Source of the DNA: Caulobacteraceae bacterium
Lineage (GTDB): Bacteria > Pseudomonadota > Alphaproteobacteria > Caulobacterales > Caulobacteraceae
Assembly (NCBI GenBank): GCA_947441065.1
Contig: CANESI010000016.1
Location: 1 to 52,713 of the forward strand
Length of the DNA stretch: 52,713 nucleotides
Direction: 5' to 3'
The translations under genes were made by a program, and so were the position numbers. This document shows, in pieces, positions 33,432 through 42,264 of the stretch (its first letter is position 1; each line of letters begins with the position of its first letter). The notes under the pieces were generated by a model, which was given only the letters and a program-made list of their open reading frames with translations, was not told where the DNA came from and searched no databases.

Positions 33432-35318
33432 CTAACTATCCTGACTCGCTGCCAGTTGCACCAGAACCACGCCCTCAGAGACCTGATCGCCCAAGGCCAC
33501 AGACAGCTGTTCGACCGTCCCATCAAAGGGGGCGGTCAGGACATGCTCCATCTTCATGGCTTCAAGCGTGACGAGGGCTTGGCCGCGCGTGACCGCCTGC
33601 CCCACCTCAACCATCACCGCCACCATTCGGCCGGGCATGGGCGAAAGCATGGCACCGTCGCTGGCTTGGGCACTGTCGCCGCGATGGGACCGCCAAGAGG
33701 TAAAGGCGTGCACCGCGCCGTCTTCAAAGACCAGTACCTGATCTTCGATCAATCGCGTTGATAGGGTCGATGGGGCAAGACCCTCCAGCGAAAGGCCGTA
33801 GCGTTTGCCCCCGCCGTCCACTGAGGCCTCAATGCGCGGGCGGCTATTGATCCGAAAGCCTTCCAGTCGCGACCAAGGCGATGGCCCCGCCGGTTGGGCT
33901 GTGTGGGCCAAGGCACTGACCGCAGTGGTTAGAACCGCGTTCGAGGGCTCGTCCAGCTCAACCAAAGCCGACGCCCGCGCCTCGATAAAGCCGGTATCGA
34001 TGTCGCCTTGCACAAAGTCGGCATGGTCAAGGCACCGGGCAAGGAAGGCCGCATTGGTCTTGACCGGCCAGACCTCGACCGCACGGCATGCCTTGGCCAG
34101 AGCGGCGGCCGCCGCCTGTCGGCTTGGGCGATGGACGATCAGCTTGGCAATCATCGGGTCGTAGAACGGCGTCACCTCGCCGCCCTCCTCGACTGCGGAG
34201 TCGATCCGCAAGCCCTGATGCGGCAGGCGAAAGTGGGTCAAGGGTCCGGTCGAGGGCAAGAACCCCGTCGCTGGATTTTCTGCATAGAGCCGCGCCTCGA
34301 TGGCATGACCCTTGATCTGGATCTGGTCTTGGCTAAGGGGCAAGGGCTCGCCGGACGCCACGCGAAGTTGCCATTCGACGAGATCCAGCCCGGTGATCAT
34401 TTCGGTGACAGGATGCTCGACCTGCAGACGGGTGTTCATCTCCATGAACCAGATCCGGTCAGGGCGCAGGCCCTCTGAGCCATCGGCAATGAACTCGACC
34501 GTTCCGGCCCCAACATAGCCCACGGCCAAGGCCGCACGGACCGCTGCCGAACAGACCGCTTCACGGGTGACCTCATCCATGCCGGGCGCGGGCGCCTCCT
34601 CAATGACCTTCTGATGGCGCCGTTGGAGCGAACAGTCGCGCTCGAACATATGGACCCCATTGCCGTGGCCATCGGCAAAGACCTGAACCTCAATGTGGCG
34701 CGGACGGGTGACATATTTCTCGATCAGAACCTTGTCGTCGCCAAAGGCGGCCAAGGCTTCCCGGCGGCATGAGGCGAGCGCCGCCTCAAACTCTGCAGGG
34801 GCCAGGACCTTCCTCATGCCCTTACCACCACCGCCCGCGACGGCCTTGATCAGCACCGGATAGCCCGTCGCCTCGGCCTCACGGCTCAGACGCTCAAAGG
34901 ACTGGTCGTCGCCCATATAGCCGGGGGTAACCGGAACTCCGGCCGCCTGCATCCGCGCCTTGGCGGCATCCTTCAGGCCCATGGCCGAGATAGCTGACGG
35001 CGGCGGCCCCACCCAGATCAGGCCCGCATCCATCACGGCCTGCGCGAAAGCGGCATTCTCAGACAAGAACCCATAGCCCGGATGGATCGCATCCGCTCCG
35101 GTCGCCTTAGCCGCCGCCAAGATCCGATCAACGACCAGATAGCTATCGCGCGCCGCCGCCGGACCAATCAGCACAGCCTCGTCGGCTTCGCGCACATGGG
35201 GCGCCGCCGCATCGGCCTCAGAATAGACGGCGATGGTTCTAATGCCCATGCGCCGCGCCGTGCGGATGATCCGACGGGCAATTTCACCGCGATTGGCGAT
35301 AAGGAGTGAGGTTAGCAA
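33432..35318 (-). CDS. liuD: 3-methylcrotonyl-CoA carboxylase, biotin-containing alpha subunit
   Basis: This subunit carboxylates its own biotin with ATP and bicarbonate and passes the CO2 to LiuB, in leucine breakdown. The domain order is biotin carboxylase N-domain (LLIANRGEIARRIIRTARRM), ATP-grasp with GGGGKGMRKV near residue 165 and EMNTRLQVEHPVTEMITG near 300. A C-terminal biotinyl domain has the attachment Lys589 in LEAMKMEHV. The length of 628 aa is close to the usual 650-670. The start appears to be TTG 35318 with no strong Shine-Dalgarno sequence. Assignment to methylcrotonyl- rather than acetyl- or propionyl-CoA carboxylase rests on the liuB-liuC neighbours. Confidence 0.88.
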   Translation of the reverse strand: MLTSLLIANRGEIARRIIRTARRMGIRTIAVYSEADAAAPHVREADEAVLIGPAAARDSYLVVDRILAAAKATGADAIHPGYGFLSENAAFAQAVMDAGLIWVGPPPSAISAMGLKDAAKARMQAAGVPVTPGYMGDDQSFERLSREAEATGYPVLIKAVAGGGGKGMRKVLAPAEFEAALASCRREALAAFGDDKVLIEKYVTRPRHIEVQVFADGHGNGVHMFERDCSLQRRHQKVIEEAPAPGMDEVTREAVCSAAVRAALAVGYVGAGTVEFIADGSEGLRPDRIWFMEMNTRLQVEHPVTEMITGLDLVEWQLRVASGEPLPLSQDQIQIKGHAIEARLYAENPATGFLPSTGPLTHFRLPHQGLRIDSAVEEGGEVTPFYDPMIAKLIVHRPSRQAAAAALAKACRAVEVWPVKTNAAFLARCLDHADFVQGDIDTGFIEARASALVELDEPSNAVLTTAVSALAHTAQPAGPSPWSRLEGFRINSRPRIEASVDGGGKRYGLSLEGLAPSTLSTRLIEDQVLVFEDGAVHAFTSWRSHRGDSAQASDGAMLSPMPGRMVAVMVEVGQAVTRGQALVTLEAMKMEHVLTAPFDGTVEQLSVALGDQVSEGVVLVQLAASQDS

Positions 35319-35349
35319 GGCACGGTCCAGTTCAGACTGTTTGGGTCTA

Positions 35350-36192
35350 TCAATCCGCAGCCCACGAGGGCTTGCGCCGACCTAAGAAGGCGCGGACGCC
35401 CTCTTGGCCTTCGGGGCTCACGCGGCGGCGGGCGATACGGCGGGCGGTCTCGTCCATGAGGGCGTGATCGATGGTCTTGCCAGCCACATCCCAGACCAGA
35501 CGTTTGGCATCAGCGACGGCGCCGGGGGCTGTGGCCATCATCTCATTGGCGAAGGCTTCCTGCGCCTCGGCGAGCCCGGCCGTGTCCGCCACAACCGCCT
35601 CAACCAGACCCAAGCTCTTGGCCTCATCGGCGCCAAAGACCCGGCCTGTCGCGAACAGCCGCACCGAAGCGCGCGGGCCGATAGCGGCGACCACGTAGGG
35701 GCTGATGGTGGCAGGCGTCAGGCCCAGCTTAACCTCGGAAAATGAGAACCGCGCCTCTTGCGTCGCAACCGCCGTATCACAAGCCGCGACAAGGCCCGCT
35801 CCGCCGCCAAAGGCCGCCCCCTCGACCAGCGCCACCGTCAGGGCGGGGACATCATGCAAGGCCTTGAGCATCCGGGCCAGACCCATAGCATCGGCGCGAT
35901 TGTCGTCTTCCGACCAGTCGACGGCTGAGGCCATCCATTCCAGATCGGCACCCGCACTGAACGTCCCGCCAGCGCCGCGCAAAAATACCACGCGGATATG
36001 GTCGGCCCCATGCAGGGCCTCAAAGGCTTCGGTCAGTTCAGCAATGGTCTCAGCATCGAAAGCATTTTTGCGATGGGCGCGATTGATCAGAACCACCGCC
36101 ACACCGGAGGGCGAGGCCTCCAAAATCACGGACCCGCCAATCTTGGCCTCGCCCGGTTCAATAACGAGCGGCGAGGCGATGGAGTCGGTCAT
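35350..36192 (-). CDS. liuC: Methylglutaconyl-CoA hydratase-like enoyl-CoA hydratase
   Basis: In the leucine pathway this enzyme hydrates 3-methylglutaconyl-CoA to HMG-CoA. The crotonase signature is present: AHRKNAFDAETI, LRGAGGTFSAGADLEWMASA (oxyanion and catalytic region) and GAAFGGGAGLVAACDTAV. The ATG at 36192 is preferred over the TTG at 36198, since AAGGAA lies 7 nt upstream of it. This gives 280 aa. It is between liuB (63-bp gap) and liuD (31-bp gap) on the same strand. Confidence 0.88.
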   Translation of the reverse strand: MTDSIASPLVIEPGEAKIGGSVILEASPSGVAVVLINRAHRKNAFDAETIAELTEAFEALHGADHIRVVFLRGAGGTFSAGADLEWMASAVDWSEDDNRADAMGLARMLKALHDVPALTVALVEGAAFGGGAGLVAACDTAVATQEARFSFSEVKLGLTPATISPYVVAAIGPRASVRLFATGRVFGADEAKSLGLVEAVVADTAGLAEAQEAFANEMMATAPGAVADAKRLVWDVAGKTIDHALMDETARRIARRRVSPEGQEGVRAFLGRRKPSWAAD

Positions 36193-36261
36193 GGACAAAT
36201 TCCTTTAACCAGATGAGGGCTTGGAGACGCCCTCGAGAAAACACTGTCCGCGCCGGACGGC

Positions 36262-37869
36262 CTACATTCTAAAGACACCGAACCGCGTCTCTTCGATGGG
36301 GGCATTCAGGCTCGCACTTATGGCCAGCCCCAACACATCGCGGGTCTGGGCTGGATCAATAACCCCATCGTCCCAAAGACGCGCTGTGGCAAAATAGGGA
36401 TTGCCCTCATCCTCATAGCGTTCGCGGATCGGAACCTTGAAGTTGGCCTCCTCTTCCACAGGCCAATCTTGGCCACGGGCCTCCATGCCATCGCGCTTGA
36501 TGGTGGCCAGAACGCTTGCCGCCTGTTCGCCGCCCATGACGCTGATGCGGCTATTGGGCCAACTGAACAGAAAGCGCGGGCTATAGGCGCGGCCGCACAT
36601 GCCATAGTTTCCCGCGCCAAAGCTGCCGCCGATCAGGACGGTGAATTTCGGGACATTGGCGCTGGCCACCGCCGTCACCATCTTGGCCCCGTCCTTAGCG
36701 ATACCGCCCGCCTCGTACTTGCCGCCGACCATGAAGCCCGAGATGTTCTGCAAGAAGACTAGCGGAATGCCGCGCTTACAGGCCAATTCGATAAAATGGG
36801 CGGCTTTCAGAGCGCTTTCAGAAAAAAGCACGCCATTATTGGCCAAGATGGCGACCGGATAGCCCCAGATCCGCGCAAAACCCGTCACAAGGGTCGTGCC
36901 ATAGAGCGGTTTGAACTCGTCAAAATGGCTGTCATCGACAATGCGAGCAATGACCTCGCGCACATCGTAAGGCGCGCGCACATCCGCCGGGACGATGCCG
37001 TAAAGTTCGGCGGGATCCAGACGCGGGGGCTTGGGCTCTGCCACATCCATCTCAACCCGCTTGACAGTATTGAGGTTGGCCACAATCGAGCGGACAATCT
37101 CGAGCGCATGCTCATCATCATCGGCCACGTGATCGACGACGCCAGAGCGGCGACCGTGAGTGTCGGCGCCGCCTAGATCTTCGGCCGATATGATCTCGCC
37201 CGTCGCGGCCTTGACCAGCGGCGGACCTCCCAAAAAGATCGTGCCCTGCCCCCGGACGATGACGGACTCATCACTCATGGCGGGCACATAGGCCCCGCCT
37301 GCGGTGCATGACCCCATGACGCAAGCGATCTGGGCGATGCCTTGGGCGCTCATGCGGGCCTGATTGAAGAAGATGCGGCCAAAATGGTCACGGTCTGGGA
37401 AGACCTCAGCCTGATGCGGCAGGTTCGCCCCGCCTGAATCGACCAGATAGATGCAGGGCAAACGGTTTTGCTCGGCAATTTCCTGCGCCCTGAGATGTTT
37501 TTTGACCGTGATCGGGAAGTAGGCACCGCCTTTGACCGTGGCATCATTGGCCACGATCATGACTTCTCTGCCACTGACCCGCCCAATGCCGGTGATGATC
37601 CCAGCCGCAGGGGCCTCATCATCATACATGCCATTGGCCGCTAGGGCCCCGATTTCGAGGAAGGGCGCTCCCACATCGAGCAGCCGCTCAACCCGCTGGC
37701 GGGGTAAGAGCTTACCGCGCGAGACGTGACGCTCCCGTGCCGAGGCTGGACCACCGAGCGCCGCCTCATCGGTGCGCTCGCGCAGAGCCCGCGCCAAGCC
37801 CTCATTGAGCGCGTGATTGGCCTGAAATGCCGCAGAACCCGGGTCGATCTTGGAGATAATTCGGCTCAT
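36262..37869 (-). CDS. liuB: 3-methylcrotonyl-CoA carboxylase, carboxyltransferase beta subunit
   Basis: LiuB transfers the carboxyl group from biotin to 3-methylcrotonyl-CoA. The 535-aa protein has the two crotonase-like halves of the family. Landmarks are [92 protein letters not shown] and [21 protein letters not shown]. The order liuB-liuC-liuD is a typical operon. The usual partner isovaleryl-CoA dehydrogenase (liuA) is not next to it, since the divergent patatin gene occupies the upstream side. Confidence 0.92.
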   Translation of the reverse strand: MSRIISKIDPGSAAFQANHALNEGLARALRERTDEAALGGPASARERHVSRGKLLPRQRVERLLDVGAPFLEIGALAANGMYDDEAPAAGIITGIGRVSGREVMIVANDATVKGGAYFPITVKKHLRAQEIAEQNRLPCIYLVDSGGANLPHQAEVFPDRDHFGRIFFNQARMSAQGIAQIACVMGSCTAGGAYVPAMSDESVIVRGQGTIFLGGPPLVKAATGEIISAEDLGGADTHGRRSGVVDHVADDDEHALEIVRSIVANLNTVKRVEMDVAEPKPPRLDPAELYGIVPADVRAPYDVREVIARIVDDSHFDEFKPLYGTTLVTGFARIWGYPVAILANNGVLFSESALKAAHFIELACKRGIPLVFLQNISGFMVGGKYEAGGIAKDGAKMVTAVASANVPKFTVLIGGSFGAGNYGMCGRAYSPRFLFSWPNSRISVMGGEQAASVLATIKRDGMEARGQDWPVEEEANFKVPIRERYEDEGNPYFATARLWDDGVIDPAQTRDVLGLAISASLNAPIEETRFGVFRM

Positions 37870-37995
37870 TTCGGCTTATTTTTCTTTGATTGAGGCTCTC
37901 GAACCGGTCGATCTTAGGCCGCGCCTCGCAAGTTGGGCAAGCATCCTTGCAAAACTCATTCGCCAAACGCTCAAGGGGGCATTAGCCTGCCCCCT

Positions 37996-39753
37996 ATGAA
38001 GTTGCCCCACCATCTGGCCGACACAGCGCTCTCGCGACTGTTCCTAGAGTCCAGGTTCGCTCAGGACGTGGTGACCTTCTCCTTGCCCGGAGGCTCAACC
38101 CTCTATGAAGCGGGGGAAGAGGCGGACCATATCTATTTTCTGCGGGCCGGACGGCTTGGGGCCATTCGGCAAGATGAGGGTATGGACCCGCATTTTCTGG
38201 GGGTGATCCGGCCGGGCGAACCAGCGGGCGAGATGGCGATGATCTCAGGCACCGCCCATTCCGCCAAGGTCGTTGCCCTGCGCGACAGTGAAATCCTCGC
38301 CATGCCCCGCGCCGCCTTCTTCAAGGCCGCTGAAGACGATGCCAAGATCATGGTCCAGTTGGCCAGGCTAATGATCCAGCGTGCTAGACAGACGGCGAGC
38401 CGCGCTTCACTCGGCGCGCCCAGCGTCTTTGGCTTCTATGGCATGACCCAAGAGGTCAAGGCCCGCGAGCAGGTCGAACAGATCGCCCACGCGGTTCGAC
38501 AGCTGGGCTATTCGATCTGCGTCATGGGTGTTGAGGCTGAACGATCATCGACCGAGTGGTTTTCGACCGCCGAACAGGGCCACGACTTCATCCTCTATGT
38601 CGCCGAAGCCAACGAGACCTATTGGAAGACTGTTGTGGGGCGTCAGGTAGACCGGCTGTTCCTGATGGCCAAGGGTGACGGCTCGCCTGAGGACTGCGTG
38701 CCACCTAACCTGCCCGAACCCTTGCTGCGTCAAAGGCTGATCGACCTGATCTTGATTCAGCCCGACGACTGCCAGCTTCCGGCGGGGTCCGAAACCTGGC
38801 TCGATTGTCTGCCGACCGCGCAACTGTTCCATATCCGGGACAGGGATGACGATCACTATGCTCGCATGGCCCGGTTCTTTACCGGCATGGCGGTGGGGCT
38901 GGTCCTGTCGGGCGGCGGCGCGCGCGCCTATGCCCACATCGGGGCTATCCATGCCTTAAGAGAGGCCAATACCCCCATCGATTTTGTCTGTGGCACCTCC
39001 ATGGGGGCGGTCATTGGCGCAGCCCTAGCTATGGGTTGGGATGATCTGGAGATCGACTGGCGCATTCGCAAGGCCTTTGTCGAATCAAGCCCCCTAGACG
39101 ATATCGCCTTTCCGATGATCGCCATGACCCGAGGCATCAAGGTCGAGGAACGGCTTGAGGAACATTTCGGGGAGGTTCAAATCGCCGACCTGTGGCTACC
39201 CTTCTTCTGCGTCTCGTCGAACCTGACCGTGGGCACCTATCAGATGCACGCGCGGGGCCTGTTAAGATGGGCCTTGCGGGCCTCCCTCTCCTTGCCCGGA
39301 ATCTTGCCACCGGTGAATGACGGGGACAATGTTCTGGTCGATGGCGGGGTGATGAAGAACCTGCCCGCCGATGTTCTGCGCAACATGCACCGTGGCCCCA
39401 TTGTCGCTGTCGATGTGTCCCGCGCCAGAGGCCTGACCGCAACCGATGTTGCCCGTCCCCCGTCGCTTTGGCGTTGGTTCTGGTCTGGAGAATGGCGTCA
39501 GGGGCCACCGATTGTAGCCCTGCTCATGCGAGCGGGAACCGTTTCAACCGGTCGGGACCTGATCGCCAGCCGCGAAGCCAGCGACGTTCTGGTGGTGCCC
39601 AACCTCGCAGGCATCGACATCCGCGATTGGGAAGCCTTCGATCCAGCCGTATCGGCAGGCTATGTCGCCATGAAGGCCGCCCTAGAGCGCCTACGTCACC
39701 CCGTCACCGATATAGGCAGACGCGAAAGTCGCAACGACTATAGCGGGGCCTAG
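37996..39753 (+). CDS. Patatin-like phospholipase with N-terminal cyclic-nucleotide-binding domain
   Basis: This resembles the bacterial NTE-type lysophospholipase layout. A CRP-like cNMP domain occupies about residues 10-130 (GSTLYEAGEEADHIYFLRAGRLGAI, PGEPAGEMAMISGT). A middle region of unclear fold (150-290) follows. The patatin domain (about 300-560) has the oxyanion hole GGGAR (306-310), nucleophile Ser335 in CGTSMG and the dyad Asp449 in VLVDGGVMKN. The start ATG 37996 is chosen over the TTG at 37933. No signal peptide is visible, and membrane association is uncertain. Its stop shares CTAG with the scpB stop. Control of lipid hydrolysis by a cyclic nucleotide is inferred from domain order, not shown. 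Confidence 0.9.
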   Translation: MKLPHHLADTALSRLFLESRFAQDVVTFSLPGGSTLYEAGEEADHIYFLRAGRLGAIRQDEGMDPHFLGVIRPGEPAGEMAMISGTAHSAKVVALRDSEILAMPRAAFFKAAEDDAKIMVQLARLMIQRARQTASRASLGAPSVFGFYGMTQEVKAREQVEQIAHAVRQLGYSICVMGVEAERSSTEWFSTAEQGHDFILYVAEANETYWKTVVGRQVDRLFLMAKGDGSPEDCVPPNLPEPLLRQRLIDLILIQPDDCQLPAGSETWLDCLPTAQLFHIRDRDDDHYARMARFFTGMAVGLVLSGGGARAYAHIGAIHALREANTPIDFVCGTSMGAVIGAALAMGWDDLEIDWRIRKAFVESSPLDDIAFPMIAMTRGIKVEERLEEHFGEVQIADLWLPFFCVSSNLTVGTYQMHARGLLRWALRASLSLPGILPPVNDGDNVLVDGGVMKNLPADVLRNMHRGPIVAVDVSRARGLTATDVARPPSLWRWFWSGEWRQGPPIVALLMRAGTVSTGRDLIASREASDVLVVPNLAGIDIRDWEAFDPAVSAGYVAMKAALERLRHPVTDIGRRESRNDYSGA

Positions 39754-40391
39754 CCTTCGAGCAGGAAGTCCTGATGGAATTCGGGGCTGTCCTCGGCGTC
39801 CAAGGGATCCTCTTCACCATCACCGCCGCCGCTAGGGTCCGGCACGTGGAAGTCCTGCGGCAGATCCATGCCCAGTAGACCCAGCGCCTTCATCTCCGCT
39901 GCACCGGGCAGGTCGCCCAGGCTGGCAAGCCCGTAATGTTCGAGAAACAGGTCTGAGGTGCCATAGGTGACGGGGCGCCCCGGTGAGCGACGGCGGCCCC
40001 GCAGGCGCACCATGCCCAGTTCCAGCAACACATCCAGCGTGCCTCGGCTGGCCTGAACGCCGCGAATCTGCTCGATCTCGGCGCGGGTGACGGGCTGGTG
40101 ATAGGCAATGATGGCGAGGGTCTCTTGCGCCGCGCGTGACAGACGGCGCGGCTCTTCACGCTCCTCGGTCATCAGATAGGACAGGTCTTGCGCCGTCTGG
40201 AAGCGCCAGCGGTCGGCGACGCAGGCCAGTTCGATACCACGCCCAACATAGCGTTGCTTAAGCGTCATCAGTGCGCGCCCGACATCCGCCCCATCGGGCA
40301 GGCGGCGCGTCAGGTCACTGGCCGACAGGGGCTCTGCGGCGGCAAATAACAGGGCCTCGACCGAGCGTTCCGTGGTTTCCAGATCACTCAT
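39750..40391 (-). CDS. scpB: Segregation and condensation protein B
   Basis: ScpB is the winged-helix partner that joins ScpA in the Smc-ScpAB condensin for chromosome segregation. The family pattern is clear: VEALLFAAAEPLSASDLTRRLP, LSRAAQETLAIIAYHQPVTR and AEIEQIRGVQASRGTLDVLLE. The 213-aa length is typical, with an acidic C-terminal tail (GGGDGEEDPLDAEDSPE). Its start overlaps the scpA stop by 4 bp. smc is not in the window. Confidence 0.94.
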   Translation of the reverse strand: MSDLETTERSVEALLFAAAEPLSASDLTRRLPDGADVGRALMTLKQRYVGRGIELACVADRWRFQTAQDLSYLMTEEREEPRRLSRAAQETLAIIAYHQPVTRAEIEQIRGVQASRGTLDVLLELGMVRLRGRRRSPGRPVTYGTSDLFLEHYGLASLGDLPGAAEMKALGLLGMDLPQDFHVPDPSGGGDGEEDPLDAEDSPEFHQDFLLEG

Positions 40392-41233
40392 GCTTGCGCC
40401 TCATCGACGACCAGATCATCCACCCGAGCCGAGGCCCGAGCGCGAATATAGACCTCGGTAAAGGCCTCGATCTGACGCGCCTCAAGCGCGCCTTCCTTGA
40501 CCAGTTCTAAGCTGGCCGACAGGGTTGATGCCACATAGGAGGCACGGCTTGGCCCCTCTTCTTGCCCATGATCGACGCTGTGAGGCGCGACATCCTCTAG
40601 CGAGGTCCAGCCGGTCAGTTCCGGCAACTTATGACGCAGACGCACGCGCGCATCATCCAGCGGATCGGCCTGAGGCGCGCGGGGATGATAGTAACGCACC
40701 ACTTCGCGGCGGCGCTGCTCGACATAGGCCTGAACCAGTTCGTAGAGTTCGCCGGTCAGGCGGCTGTGAGAGACAATCTTCACCGCCTGCGGATCGCCGC
40801 GCATAAATACGTCGCGGCGCAGTTGCGGGCGCTTGTTGAGCTCTTCCATCGCGCGGCGCATGACATCGAGCTTGGCCAGTCGAAAGGCCAGCGCCGCTGC
40901 CATATCCTCTGGCGGTGGGCCCTCTTCCGGCTTGCGCTCTGGCTTGGGCAGCATCAGCCGAGATTTCAGATAGGCCAGCCAACTGGCCATCACCAAATAG
41001 TCCGCCGCCAACGAGAACCTGACCCGCCGGGCCTGATTGACAAAGGCGAGATATTGTTCGGCCAACTTCATGACCGATAGTTTCATCAGGTCGACCTTCT
41101 GTGTGCGGGCCAGAGCCAGCAGCACATGCAGGGGGCCTTCATAGCCCTCAATGTCGATAATCAGCGCCTCGCCATCTTCCGCAGCCGAGGCGGCGGCTTC
41201 AAAATCGAGGCTGGGCTGAAAGCCTGTGCTCAT
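40388..41233 (-). CDS. scpA: Segregation and condensation protein A
   Basis: ScpA is the kleisin that bridges the Smc dimer. The N-terminal block is the conserved DIEGYEGPLHVLLALARTQK region, followed by VDLMKLSVMKLAEQYLAFV and LVMASWLAYLKSRLMLPKP. The C-terminal winged-helix (SASLELVKEGALEARQIEAF and TEVYIRARA) binds the Smc head. The length is 281 aa. It overlaps scpB and nagZ by 4 bp each, so nagZ-scpA-scpB are translationally coupled. Confidence 0.94.
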   Translation of the reverse strand: MSTGFQPSLDFEAAASAAEDGEALIIDIEGYEGPLHVLLALARTQKVDLMKLSVMKLAEQYLAFVNQARRVRFSLAADYLVMASWLAYLKSRLMLPKPERKPEEGPPPEDMAAALAFRLAKLDVMRRAMEELNKRPQLRRDVFMRGDPQAVKIVSHSRLTGELYELVQAYVEQRRREVVRYYHPRAPQADPLDDARVRLRHKLPELTGWTSLEDVAPHSVDHGQEEGPSRASYVASTLSASLELVKEGALEARQIEAFTEVYIRARASARVDDLVVDEAQA

Positions 41234-42252
41234 GCGTTCGCGCCTGCCAGTCCCAAGCGAGCCAGATAGGCTTCGGCCTCGGCGGCATCAAAGGGCTGGA
41301 TCTGACGGGCGCAGGCCCGGGCGGCGGCGGCCCGTTCAGCCGCACGGCCAGACAGGTCGGGTACCTTGCTGATGATCTCGGCCATTTCGGTAGGATCGCC
41401 ATTGCAATGGAGCACCACGTCGGACCCTGCCGCGAGCGAGGCTTGCGTCCGGCTGGCAAAGCTGCCGCCTAGGGCCTTCATCGACAGGTCGTCGCTCATC
41501 AAGAGGCCATCAAAGCCCATATGGCCGCGAATGATCTCTTGGGTCACGATGGTCGAAACTGTGGCGCAGGCGGCTGGATCAATGGCCGTAAAGACGACGT
41601 GGGCGGTCATGGCCATGGGCGCGCCCCTAAGGGCCTTGAAGGGGGCAAAATCACTGACCTCGAGCGCGGCGCGGCTGGTCTCGACCACGGGAAGTTCAAG
41701 GTGGCTGTCGGCAAAGGCGCGGCCATGGCCGGGAATATGTTTGATGACGGGTGCAACACCGCCCTGCATTAGTCCATCCATCGCCGCTTGACCGAGGGCC
41801 GCGACCACAGCGGGGTCCTGCGAAAAGGAGCGGTTGCCGATGATGTCGTGGGCACCGGGATGGCGCAGGTCGAGGCATGGCGCGCAATCAGCATCAAAGC
41901 CTAGCGCCATCAGTTCATGGGCCAAGAGCCGATGGTTCAACCGCACCGCCTCAATCGCCGCCTCAGGGTCCGTGGCATAGAGCGCGCCGAAGGGCTCAGC
42001 CGGACGCCGATTGAGCGCGAGCGGTGGGCGCAGACGCTGAACCCGCCCCCCCTCCTGATCGACAAAGACCAAGGCCCCCTCATCATCGGCAGCCTCTCGC
42101 AGGGCCGCAATCAAGGCGCGGGTCTGGTCCGCCGTCTCGATATTGCGCGCAAAGAGGATGAACCCCCACGGACGAACATCGCGGAAAAAGGCCCGTTCCT
42201 GATCACTCAGGACCGGTCCAGCGCAGCCAAGGATACAGGCCCGTGAGGTCAT
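41230..42252 (-). CDS. nagZ: Beta-N-acetylhexosaminidase (peptidoglycan recycling)
   Basis: NagZ (GH3 family) removes N-acetylglucosamine from anhydromuropeptides in the cytoplasm. The catalytic block is KHIPGHGRAFADSHLELP with Lys171-His172 and His176, and the nucleophile is Asp254 in GLLMSDDLSMKALGG. FVDQEGGRVQRLRPPL (about 62-78) is the substrate-binding loop. The length of 340 aa is normal, and no signal peptide is present. It sits between the SPOR protein gene (12-bp gap) and scpA (4-bp overlap). Confidence 0.95.
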   Translation of the reverse strand: MTSRACILGCAGPVLSDQERAFFRDVRPWGFILFARNIETADQTRALIAALREAADDEGALVFVDQEGGRVQRLRPPLALNRRPAEPFGALYATDPEAAIEAVRLNHRLLAHELMALGFDADCAPCLDLRHPGAHDIIGNRSFSQDPAVVAALGQAAMDGLMQGGVAPVIKHIPGHGRAFADSHLELPVVETSRAALEVSDFAPFKALRGAPMAMTAHVVFTAIDPAACATVSTIVTQEIIRGHMGFDGLLMSDDLSMKALGGSFASRTQASLAAGSDVVLHCNGDPTEMAEIISKVPDLSGRAAERAAAARACARQIQPFDAAEAEAYLARLGLAGANA

Positions 42253-42264
42253 GGGGTTAGGTCC

